Positions 1 through 7,258 of a stretch of DNA of 64,000 nucleotides are shown here, piece by piece. Within the stretch, counting starts at the first letter, position 1. Every line of letters begins with the position of its first letter. The stretch lies in assembly GCA_034437655.1 (NCBI GenBank), contig DAOTTU010000041.1:124001-188000 (forward strand). Direction: 5' to 3'. The translations under genes were made by a program, and so were the position numbers. The notes under the pieces were generated by a model. That model saw only the letters and a program-made list of their open reading frames with translations. It made no database searches and was not told the DNA's origin. Origin of the DNA: J027 sp034437655 (GTDB taxonomy: Bacteria > Chloroflexota > Anaerolineae > Aggregatilineales > J027).

Positions 1-588
1 GCAGCCAATATGCCCAAAGACAACATTCAACGTGCAATCAATCGTGGGGCTGGCATTGGCGATGACGGCGCATCATACGAAGAAATCACCTACGAGGGCT
101 ATGGCCCCGGCGGTGTCGCGATTATCGTTGAAACCCTGACCGACAACACCAACCGCACCCTCGCCGAAGTCAAGCACGCTTTCAACCGCTCCAACGGCAA
201 TATGGGCACCAGCGGTGCAGTCCTCTGGCAGTTTGACCAGAAGGGCTATATTGAAGTCAATAACGCAGACGTGGATTTTGATGACCTGTTCATGATGGCG
301 GCTGAAGCTGGCGCTGAGGATGTTGTTGAAGAAGACGGGTTTATCGTCGTCTATACCCCACGCAATGACCTGCACACGGTTGTCACGACGCTGGACGGGA
401 ACGGCTACAAGATCGAGAAAAGTGAATTAACGTGGATTCCGCAGAATGAAGTTGATGTTGAAACCACCGACGCCCTACAGGTGATTAAGCTGATTGAAAA
501 ACTGGAAGACCTTGACGACGTGCAGAATGTATCCAGTAACCTCAATCTCAGCGAAGAAACACTCGCCGCGCTTGAGCAAGAATCGTAA
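1..588 (+). CDS. yebC: YebC/PmpR-family protein, 5' end outside the window
   Basis: The reading frame is open from base 1 and reads AANMPKDNIQRAI, which matches the middle of the YebC/TACO1 family (usually about 240-250 residues). About 55 N-terminal residues therefore lie upstream, and the ATG at 10 is internal. Family members are DNA-binding regulators (PmpR) or, as shown for TACO1 and some bacterial YebC proteins, factors that help ribosomes through difficult sequences. The acidic C-terminal half is typical (long stretches of Asp/Glu around residues 80-110 of the visible part). It ends 5 nt before ruvC, and a yebC-ruvC-ruvA order is common in bacteria, so the three are probably co-transcribed. 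Confidence 0.93.
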   Translation, partial: AANMPKDNIQRAINRGAGIGDDGASYEEITYEGYGPGGVAIIVETLTDNTNRTLAEVKHAFNRSNGNMGTSGAVLWQFDQKGYIEVNNADVDFDDLFMMAAEAGAEDVVEEDGFIVVYTPRNDLHTVVTTLDGNGYKIEKSELTWIPQNEVDVETTDALQVIKLIEKLEDLDDVQNVSSNLNLSEETLAALEQES

Positions 589-593
589 CCACC

Positions 594-1088
594 ATGCTTA
601 TCCTTGGTCTGGACCCCGGCACGGCGCGCACAGGTTATGGTGTCGTGCGTGAACACCCGGACGGCACCCTTGAGGCGATTGATTTTGGGGTCTTCACCAC
701 CAAAGCCAAAACGCCCATGCCAACTCGCTTGCAACGCTTGCATGAGCAACTCAGCGCTTGTATCGCCAAACATCAGCCCGACGCCGCCGCCGTTGAAGAA
801 CTGTTTTTCGGCAAAAACGTCACCACAGGGATTAAAGTGGCGCAAGCACGCGGGGTCTTGCTGCTGGCATTGGCGCAAGCAGATTTGCCCATCGCTGAAT
901 ACAAGCCCAACAATATTAAAATGGCGCTGACGGGTTATGGTGGGGCCGACAAATGGCAAATGCAAGAAATGACGCGCCAATTGCTTAACCTGCCCGAAGT
1001 CCCCAGGCCAGACGACGCCGCCGATGGGTTAGCCGTTGCGCTCACGTATCTACAATCGACACGCTATGATCGGTTAAGCCAGCAATGA
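594..1088 (+). CDS. ruvC: Holliday junction resolvase RuvC
   Basis: This is the endonuclease that cuts four-way DNA junctions after RuvAB branch migration. The N-terminal motif LILGLDPGTARTGYG carries the first catalytic Asp of the RNase H-like fold. The acidic motif AAVEELFFGKNVTTG is next, and the C-terminal PDDAADGLAVAL supplies the remaining metal-binding acidic residues. At 164 residues it is family-typical. It starts 5 nt after the yebC stop, and its stop overlaps the ruvA start in an ATGA, so translation is likely coupled. The partner ruvB is not in the window. Confidence 0.97.
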   Translation: MLILGLDPGTARTGYGVVREHPDGTLEAIDFGVFTTKAKTPMPTRLQRLHEQLSACIAKHQPDAAAVEELFFGKNVTTGIKVAQARGVLLLALAQADLPIAEYKPNNIKMALTGYGGADKWQMQEMTRQLLNLPEVPRPDDAADGLAVALTYLQSTRYDRLSQQ

Positions 1089-1660
1089 TCGACATCATCT
1101 CGGGTAAAGTCGTCATGGAGCAAAAAGACGCCCTCGTCGTCATGGTTGGCGGGGTTGGCCTGCGGCTTCACATCACCCGGGCGGCACGCCAACAGGTCGA
1201 TGCAGACAACAACGTTACGCTCTACACACATCTGGCCGTGCGTGAAGACGACATGACGCTCTATGGCTTTGCTGATGAAGATGAGCGTGAGTTGTTTACA
1301 ATGGTCACCAGTGTCAGCGGAATTGGTCCGCGCCTGGGGCTTCAGATGCTCAGCACCCTGAACCGCGACCAGTTACGCCGGGCAATTGCAGAGGAGCATT
1401 CCGAATTACTGACACAGGTTCCCGGCATCGGCAAAAAAACGGCCAAAAAGATCGTTTTTGAACTGAAAGATAAGATCAAAGCAACAGTGCTTGAAACGCT
1501 GACCAGCCCGGTCAGTGACGTTGACGCTGACGTGATCGCCTCTTTGACGGCGCTAGGGTATAGCATCGTTGAAGCCCAGAGCGCCCTTCAGTCGATCCCC
1601 CCCGACACGCCCGACGACATTCAGGAACGTCTACGACTGGCCCTGCAATATTTCGCCTAG
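1085..1660 (+). CDS. ruvA: Holliday junction branch migration protein RuvA
   Basis: RuvA binds Holliday junctions as a tetramer and loads the RuvB motor. The 191-residue protein has the N-terminal OB fold (IDIISGKVV, then LYTHLAVREDDMTLYGF) and two helix-hairpin-helix motifs, SGIGPRLGLQML and VPGIGKKTAKKIVFELKDK. The C-terminal domain III (about residues 150-191, LTALGYSIVEAQSAL) is the part that contacts RuvB. The start overlaps the ruvC stop by 4 nt. RuvB must be encoded elsewhere. Confidence 0.97.
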   Translation: MIDIISGKVVMEQKDALVVMVGGVGLRLHITRAARQQVDADNNVTLYTHLAVREDDMTLYGFADEDERELFTMVTSVSGIGPRLGLQMLSTLNRDQLRRAIAEEHSELLTQVPGIGKKTAKKIVFELKDKIKATVLETLTSPVSDVDADVIASLTALGYSIVEAQSALQSIPPDTPDDIQERLRLALQYFA

Positions 1661-1664
1661 TTCA

Positions 1665-2993
1665 ATGACTGAGCAGCATCCAGCCGCATCTGGCCCGCAA
1701 GCACTTTTCCCCCAACCGCGCTTCCGCTTTCGTCTGATTCGCGCATGGACAGCCCTATTGTACATACTGGCAGGCGTGTTCTTACTATGGTTGCCCCCAC
1801 AAGACAATCTTGCCAAAGCCTTCATCGCCCTGGGATTCATCGGCTATGGTGGGCTGCGCTGGAGCAATCATATCTTGCCGTGGGGAATCACCAGCGGTGT
1901 ATGGTTGTATGAGGGCGGCTTTGGGTTGCGCCGGCCGCCGTTTGGGTGGCACCGCTCTACACATGGCTACTGCGGATTCTTGCGGGCGTTTGCGCTCCCT
2001 TCGCAAGGGCTCCTGCTGCTGGTATTTGACCGTCAATTGTACCGTGGCAATCCATCTTCCAGCCTGGCAAGACAGTTGAATCCGTCCGGCGAGCCATCAA
2101 CACCGCATAAGCATTTCGCCATTCTCGAAATGCCCATGCCCCGGCAACCGCAGCGCTTTGTAGAGACGTTGCTGGCTGCCGTTAAACATGACCGCACTTA
2201 TCAGGAAACAAAGCCGCAACTGACAGACATTGACCCGCAAGCAGCCCTGACCGCTTATGTAGAACAACGCAAACGGCAAAGCCTTATCGCCCGCTTACAA
2301 CAACGGCTCCGCACCGCCTGGACGATTCTGCGCTGGATGGTCGGTTACAACCATTTTCCTGAACAATCGCCGACGTCCTCTGTCAATTATTTTCGCTTTC
2401 CAGACGAAGACACACGCGGCGCATGGGGATTGTTTATCGGCCTCAGCCTCGTTGCTGTTGGAACCGGTGTCATGGGGAGCATCCAGTCTAATGGTGCAGC
2501 GACGGTCTGGCTATCCATCAGCCTGCTTGCGGTCGTGACGCTAGCGGGGCCATTAGCGTGGTTATTGCTCAACGCATTTCGGCAACAAAGCGGCGTGGTT
2601 ATCACCAGAACAGCGTGCATCTTAAGGCAACCATTACGCTTCTTTGACCGCGACGTTCCGCTGCGCGATATTGGCGGTGTCGCCATCGTAAACATTGACC
2701 AAATCGCTATCATATGGTTGAAACAACGGCGAACCGCCCCCGGTGAAGCTGAACGTCCACCCCGCCCACGCTTGCTGTTGAGCAACTCCATTGAGAATGT
2801 TGACGAATGTCTTACGCAGATACATCATCCAGGGTCAAAGGATCAACTTACATGGTCAGCAGGAGACATCCGGCAGCGTAAGCAGCGGCGGGCTCTCTGG
2901 CGCAGGCTTTTACTTTTTTTGGCTTTACCACCGTTTGCCTTTATACTAATGCTGGTAACGTATCGCATCGCTTTCGCGGTGCTAGCATTTTAA
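1665..2993 (+). CDS. Polytopic membrane protein of unknown function
   Basis: I do not recognise a family. The frame can be extended upstream to 1569 inside ruvA, but the ATG at 1665, 4 nt after the ruvA stop, gives a sensible N-terminus (MTEQHPAASG) and 442 residues. Five probable membrane segments are visible: two near the N-terminus (ALLYILAGVFLLWL and AFIALGFIGYGG), two around residues 250-310, and one at the extreme C-terminus. A cytoplasmic region of about 180 residues with many basic residues separates the first two from the rest. The tight spacing to ruvA suggests read-through from the ruv genes, though a role in recombination cannot be inferred. Confidence 0.75.
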   Translation: MTEQHPAASGPQALFPQPRFRFRLIRAWTALLYILAGVFLLWLPPQDNLAKAFIALGFIGYGGLRWSNHILPWGITSGVWLYEGGFGLRRPPFGWHRSTHGYCGFLRAFALPSQGLLLLVFDRQLYRGNPSSSLARQLNPSGEPSTPHKHFAILEMPMPRQPQRFVETLLAAVKHDRTYQETKPQLTDIDPQAALTAYVEQRKRQSLIARLQQRLRTAWTILRWMVGYNHFPEQSPTSSVNYFRFPDEDTRGAWGLFIGLSLVAVGTGVMGSIQSNGAATVWLSISLLAVVTLAGPLAWLLLNAFRQQSGVVITRTACILRQPLRFFDRDVPLRDIGGVAIVNIDQIAIIWLKQRRTAPGEAERPPRPRLLLSNSIENVDECLTQIHHPGSKDQLTWSAGDIRQRKQRRALWRRLLLFLALPPFAFILMLVTYRIAFAVLAF

Positions 2994-3011
2994 TTCTGGA
3001 GTTCGTACGTT

Positions 3012-5189
3012 ATGTCACAACGTCGTTCAAATACTGTTCTGGTTGTTGATGATGACCAGTTAACCCGTATGATGGCTGCACGGGTCATGATCAAGCGTGG
3101 GTACAACGTGGTCGAAGCCAGCAATGGATTAGAAGCCTTGCAGGTCTTTGAAGACTACTACCCGGACGTGATTTTGATGGATGCAATGATGCCCAAGCTA
3201 GACGGTATTTCCGCCTGTGAACGGCTGCAAAAGCTGCCCGGTGGTAGCGAAACCCCGATTGTGATGATTACCGCGCTTGATGATGCAGAAACCGTCAACC
3301 GGGCGTTTAATGCGGGCGCAACCGACTACATCACCAAGCCGATTAACTGGGCCGTATTGATGCGGCGTGTTGAACGTATTTTGCGCACCATGGAAGCCGA
3401 AGAAGCACTCCAATCGCGGTTAGCCCAACTTGATATTTTGCGACGCATTGACCGCGAACTCGGTTACACGCTTGACCTTGGTTTCGTACTCGACATGGCC
3501 ACTGATTCGGCATTGCGGTGGAGCGGTGCCATGGCCTGTGCAGTGACATGGCTTGAACGTGAAACACAAAAGCTCATCATATTAAAAGACCTCGGTCAGC
3601 CGCAGTACATCGAAGACACAATGACATCCGATCAGTTAGCCAAAGACACCAGCCTTGTAGGACGTGTCTTTGCTGAACAGGCGACGGTTCATCAGGTTCA
3701 TGAGAGTACCCAGACAGCAGACATCATTTTTCCGTTGCGCGTACGCGGTCAGGTCAATGGCTTCATCTTGCTCGAAAATTTTGCCAGTGATTTGCTAGAA
3801 GACGATAGCACCCTTCCGTTTCTTGAACAACTCGCTGACCGCACCGCCGCTGCCATTGATAAAGCCACCACCTACGACCAAACTCAGGAACATGCAACAC
3901 AGGTAGACATCCTGTACAATATTGTTGCTGCCATGTCGGGCACACTTGAATACGAGACGGTCATTGATCTGTTGTCAGACGGTCTACGGCGTTTGTTACG
4001 AGCCACAAGTAGCTTCTATTGCACGTTTGAAGCCCGGCAACGCCAACTCAAGGTCGTCGGTCGGTACATCGCGCCAACTGAAGATGGCAGCCTGCCAGAC
4101 AGCCCGCCGCCCATCAACACCATGTTTCCGCTAGACGACGCCACATTGCTTAACAGCGCCCCGGTTCAGAGCATTATTGCACAGTCAAGTATTCCTGACG
4201 CATGGCAAGCCTTGATGACCGCAGACAGCACTGCACAAAGCTCGCTGATAGTGCCCATCACCTATGAAAACAACCAGTTCGGCGTCCTCGTCGTCAACAA
4301 CAGTCGCACTGCACGGGTTTATCCTTCCGCCGACATTAACCTGATTCGCAGCCTTGCAACGCAGGGCGCCACAACGCTGCAACAGGTCGCGTATTTAGAG
4401 AACATCAAAGAACTTGAACAAATCAAAACGGAGATGATCCGAATGGCGTCGCACGACTTGCGTAACCCATTGGGACAAGTCACTGCCTATTTTGAAATGC
4501 TCATTGACGACATCTCGATGCAGCTCAACACCCGCCACCAGCGTTATGTCTCACGGATTGTGAAAGCAACGGCGACGATTGAATCCTTGCTTGGCGACAT
4601 TCTGAATCTCGAAAATATTGAAAGCCAGACGACGGCCAACTTCGAAGCAACGGACATCGTTCATATCACCCACGATGTCATTCGCAGTATGAAAGACCAG
4701 GCAGGACAAAAATTACAAACGTATAACCATCAAATTGACGTTGAAAGTGCGGTCGTTCGCGGCAGTAGCAGCCAGCTAAAACAAGCTGTTACAAATTTAG
4801 TTGGCAACGCGATCAAATACACGCCTGCAAGCGGTCAAATCACCATCAACGCTCACCTCTCGCAAGGTGAATTTCACTTTTCGGTCACAGATACAGGCTA
4901 TGGTATCCCCAAAGACCAGCAAGACCGGCTTTTCCAGCACTTTTACCGCGCCAGGTCAGCAACTACCGAGCATATTGACGGCACCGGGCTGGGCCTTAGC
5001 CTTGTGAAGTCGGTGATAGAACGACACGATGGTAATGTTTGGTTTGAAAGCGTCGAAGGTGAAGGCAGCACCTTTGGCTTCTGGCTGCCTCTGATGTCCA
5101 CAAGCGACGCGCCAACCGCCGCCAGCAGCACTACCGCTGACAACGATCCTGACAACAATGCGCTTGCAGAGGCTACGGACTCGTCGTAA
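3012..5189 (+). CDS. Receiver-GAF-GAF-histidine kinase hybrid sensor
   Basis: This 725-residue soluble signalling protein has an N-terminal response-regulator receiver: acidic pocket D13-D15, phospho-acceptor D57 in ILMDAMMP and the conserved lysine K109 in TKP. Two GAF-like sensor modules follow (about residues 145-280 and 290-460). Next comes a dimerisation/phosphotransfer helix with H481 in MASHDLRNPLGQ, then an HATPase domain with N-box NLVGNAIKYTP, G1 DTGYGIP and G2 GTGLGLSLVKS. There is no membrane segment, so it senses a cytoplasmic signal or receives phosphate from another kinase. The last 35 residues are a low-complexity Ala/Asp/Ser tail. A start with CTGGAG upstream supports the ATG at 3012. 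Its 3' end overlaps the convergent lipoprotein gene by 17 nt. Confidence 0.92.
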   Translation: MSQRRSNTVLVVDDDQLTRMMAARVMIKRGYNVVEASNGLEALQVFEDYYPDVILMDAMMPKLDGISACERLQKLPGGSETPIVMITALDDAETVNRAFNAGATDYITKPINWAVLMRRVERILRTMEAEEALQSRLAQLDILRRIDRELGYTLDLGFVLDMATDSALRWSGAMACAVTWLERETQKLIILKDLGQPQYIEDTMTSDQLAKDTSLVGRVFAEQATVHQVHESTQTADIIFPLRVRGQVNGFILLENFASDLLEDDSTLPFLEQLADRTAAAIDKATTYDQTQEHATQVDILYNIVAAMSGTLEYETVIDLLSDGLRRLLRATSSFYCTFEARQRQLKVVGRYIAPTEDGSLPDSPPPINTMFPLDDATLLNSAPVQSIIAQSSIPDAWQALMTADSTAQSSLIVPITYENNQFGVLVVNNSRTARVYPSADINLIRSLATQGATTLQQVAYLENIKELEQIKTEMIRMASHDLRNPLGQVTAYFEMLIDDISMQLNTRHQRYVSRIVKATATIESLLGDILNLENIESQTTANFEATDIVHITHDVIRSMKDQAGQKLQTYNHQIDVESAVVRGSSSQLKQAVTNLVGNAIKYTPASGQITINAHLSQGEFHFSVTDTGYGIPKDQQDRLFQHFYRARSATTEHIDGTGLGLSLVKSVIERHDGNVWFESVEGEGSTFGFWLPLMSTSDAPTAASSTTADNDPDNNALAEATDSS

Positions 5190-5862
5190 AGCGTGCTTCA
5201 CCTGTCAGGAGTGTACAGCCAAGAGATACCCCGTTTGAAAGTACCTCTACCTCCCAGAATAACTGTCCATCAGCAGCACGGTTCGTTGTTACGCGCTCTG
5301 GAACCGTAAAGCTGGTGCCTGTTGTCGTAGACTGGAAGATTTGCCCCGAAGCCGAGTTCAACACACGCACGACATAGGACGGTCGCTGTATGTCAAGCGG
5401 GGGTGTCCAGGCAAGTTCAAAGCTCGCTTCACGCGCAATATTACTGATTTCACCGCGCACCGACTCGTCATAACCAAAACCGTCACAGCTCCCGACAGGA
5501 ACAGGTTCTGTTGGGGTCGGGCTTTGGGCAGGGGTACTGGTTTCAGTTGGGCGCGCGGTTGGCGGTACAATCGTCTCAGTGGGGTCTGCAACCGCTGGTG
5601 GCAACGTTGATTCACGGTCAGTGGCCGGGGTAGATGTGCGTGGACGTGGAGAAGCCGCTACATCGTCAATCGCGCGGTCTGGGTCAACCGTGATTTCGGG
5701 TGGTAGATCAACGGAAGTGTCAACTGTCGGTTCTGGCGAAAGCGGCGCGTCTGGGTCAAGCGTTGCCGTCGCTGGTGAAGCATCCTCCTCCTCTGCATCA
5801 TCGCCGCCACACGCCGCCAGTATCAATAACAGTAACAACAGCACCATTGAAAACCGTCGCAT
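5173..5862 (-). CDS. Lipoprotein with Pro/Thr-rich stalk and Ig-like C-terminal domain
   Basis: The N-terminus is a lipoprotein signal: MRR, a Leu-rich core, and the lipobox LAAC with C18 followed by GGDD. Residues 20-125 are an acidic then Pro/Thr-rich disordered stalk. The last 105 residues form a probable beta-sandwich (pattern FELAWTPPLDIQRPSYVVRVLN, fibronectin-III-like in appearance), with C129 and C216 possibly forming a disulfide. It is probably anchored on the outside of the cytoplasmic membrane. The function is unknown. A GGGAG motif lies 8 nt before the ATG. The gene overlaps the end of the sensor kinase gene on the other strand. Confidence 0.78.
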   Translation of the reverse strand: MRRFSMVLLLLLLILAACGGDDAEEEDASPATATLDPDAPLSPEPTVDTSVDLPPEITVDPDRAIDDVAASPRPRTSTPATDRESTLPPAVADPTETIVPPTARPTETSTPAQSPTPTEPVPVGSCDGFGYDESVRGEISNIAREASFELAWTPPLDIQRPSYVVRVLNSASGQIFQSTTTGTSFTVPERVTTNRAADGQLFWEVEVLSNGVSLGCTLLTGEARFTTSP

Positions 5863-5882
5863 TTATCTACTCCCATTGACAG

Positions 5883-6260
5883 TCATGACAGATAGCTAAG
5901 TTGACCTAACCAATGCCCGACCGCACTCATTGTCAATCCGCCTACGATACTTAACGAAAGATACATACCAGCAGTGATCGTATCACCCTGATCCAGGAAA
6001 CGCCAGACTTCATAGCTGAAGGTGCTAAATGTTGTTAATGCGCCGAAAAAGCCAGTGGTGAGCAATAACCGGGTTGGTTCAGAGACACGCAATTCCGACT
6101 CCAAAACACCAATCAGCAGGGCAAGCCCAAAGCATCCTACCATGTTGGCTGCAAACGTGGCCCACGGAAAGAGGCTACCCGGCAGCATGACGTTCAACAA
6201 AAATCGCAGATTCGCGCCGACAAAGCCACCAATACCTACTGCCAGCATTTTGAGCAGCAT
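5883..6260 (-). CDS. crcB: Fluoride efflux channel CrcB/Fluc
   Basis: This 125-residue protein has four predicted membrane helices and the Fluc signatures GGFVGANLRF near the N-terminus, a GCFGLALLIG helix and GFFGALTTFSTFSYE in the third helix, which contains the phenylalanines and Na+-site region of the family. Fluc channels work as antiparallel dimers and export fluoride. It lies 3 nt downstream of an unrelated membrane protein gene and is the last gene of that group. I saw no fluoride riboswitch immediately upstream. Confidence 0.93.
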   Translation of the reverse strand: MLLKMLAVGIGGFVGANLRFLLNVMLPGSLFPWATFAANMVGCFGLALLIGVLESELRVSEPTRLLLTTGFFGALTTFSTFSYEVWRFLDQGDTITAGMYLSLSIVGGLTMSAVGHWLGQLSYLS

Positions 6261-6263
6261 CAG

Positions 6264-6653
6264 CTACAGCACCAGTGCAAACAGGAATCCGTATAGACAG
6301 CCAAACAGCAGCAAAAAGCCTGCAATCATACCGAGAATAAGCATCCAACTGGCGCTACGGTTAGCTTGCCAGGGGTTCTCGTCGTCCCAGTCAAAGCCGA
6401 CCAATGCGCTCCAGCCCATTCCATAGACGAGCAGCCAGACTACAGCAATCGCTATTGTCGGCGCGTAGAGGACCTCCCCACCACTGGTGTCTGCCGCATT
6501 TCCAGCGGTTAGCAACACAATCGGCAAGCCAACTAGCGCCATCACCGCTAGCGAGATCATCATATTAACCACAATGCGTGTCGAGCGTGAGAGGCCATTT
6601 ACCCAATTAGCAAGACTGTCTAGCAGCCCTTTGTCTTGCGCTGGTTTCGACAT
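6264..6653 (-). CDS. Small integral membrane protein, unknown function
   Basis: This 129-residue protein has three probable membrane segments: VVNMMISLAVMALVGLPIVLL, TIAIAVVWLLVYGMGW and a C-terminal Leu/Phe-rich helix. A short polar loop (DWDDENPWQAN) joins the last two. I recognise no family. It sits between the truncated haemoglobin gene (3 nt upstream) and crcB (3 nt downstream), so the three are very likely one operon. Confidence 0.75.
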   Translation of the reverse strand: MSKPAQDKGLLDSLANWVNGLSRSTRIVVNMMISLAVMALVGLPIVLLTAGNAADTSGGEVLYAPTIAIAVVWLLVYGMGWSALVGFDWDDENPWQANRSASWMLILGMIAGFLLLFGCLYGFLFALVL

Positions 6654-6656
6654 CAG

Positions 6657-7097
6657 CTATTCTTGCTCCCCGGGCTGATACGGCGTCGCAAACATGCCGC
6701 CCACATCAGACCGACGGTTAATAAGGAATGTAGCCCCACCTTCGAAATAATCACGCATAATCTGTGCTACTTCTGGCGGAAGTTGGGCTTCTTCAAGCGC
6801 TTCAAGCATGAGCTGCACCCAGCGGTCACGGGCGGCTTCGTCAATAGGGAATCGCATATGGCGTGCCCTGAGCCGGGGGTGGCCGCGCTTCACTGAATAG
6901 GTAGTGGGTCCACCGAAATACTGTTCTAGAAATTGGCGTAACCGACGCGCTGCTGGCTCCAGGCTGCCTTTAGGGTACATCGGGCGCAGAATATCGTCTT
7001 CTGCAACGCGATGATAGAAATTATCAACCAATTTTTCGAAGCCATCGTGCCCTATGATGTTGAAGACTTCTCTCGGCGCGAGGGGAGATTCTGGCAT
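6657..7097 (-). CDS. Group II truncated haemoglobin
   Basis: This is a haem protein of the 2-on-2 globin fold, TrHbO class, expected to bind O2 or deal with NO or peroxide in the cytoplasm. Family marks are the B-helix NFYHRV with the B10 Tyr, PMYP, FLEQYFGGP, and the proximal region GHPRLRARHMRFPI with the F8 His. I place the start at the ATG at 7097, because AAGGAAAA lies at the right distance before it; an in-frame TTG at 7115 overlaps that ribosome site and is unlikely. The length of 146 residues is slightly longer than the minimal family because of the extended N-terminus. It is the first gene of a three-gene group ending in crcB. Confidence 0.93.
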   Translation of the reverse strand: MPESPLAPREVFNIIGHDGFEKLVDNFYHRVAEDDILRPMYPKGSLEPAARRLRQFLEQYFGGPTTYSVKRGHPRLRARHMRFPIDEAARDRWVQLMLEALEEAQLPPEVAQIMRDYFEGGATFLINRRSDVGGMFATPYQPGEQE

Positions 7098-7180
7098 CGT
7101 GTCGTTTTCCTTCAATCGAACTTTCCAACGTGGATGAGTAGTCTTAATTTCTGAACACGTCGGAGCCTATTGTAGCATGG

Positions 7181-7230
7181 AAAAAGCATTGCTGCTTTCT
7201 CTTTATGCAAGAAAAACACAACAATGCTTT
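7181..7230 (-). terminator. Possible terminator of the first acylase gene
   Basis: AAAGCATTG (7183-7191) pairs with CAATGCTTT (7222-7230). On the minus strand the stem is followed by five T residues, downstream of the stop at 7259. The loop is long (30 nt), so this is only a candidate. Confidence 0.4.
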
Positions 7231-7258
7231 AGATTGTTCTACAGGTGGGCAGCGTCGT

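Noticed and set aside
405..980. A 191-codon minus-strand frame across yebC and ruvC
   Set aside because: Composition is that of a shadow frame, and both + strand genes are certain.
1569..1664. Upstream extension of the membrane protein gene into ruvA
   Set aside because: The added residues are a shifted reading of ruvA, and the ATG at 1665 just after the ruvA stop is the natural start.
7098..7258. Fluoride riboswitch controlling crcB
   Set aside because: crcB has only 3 nt before it and the region upstream of the three-gene group shows no recognisable riboswitch core.
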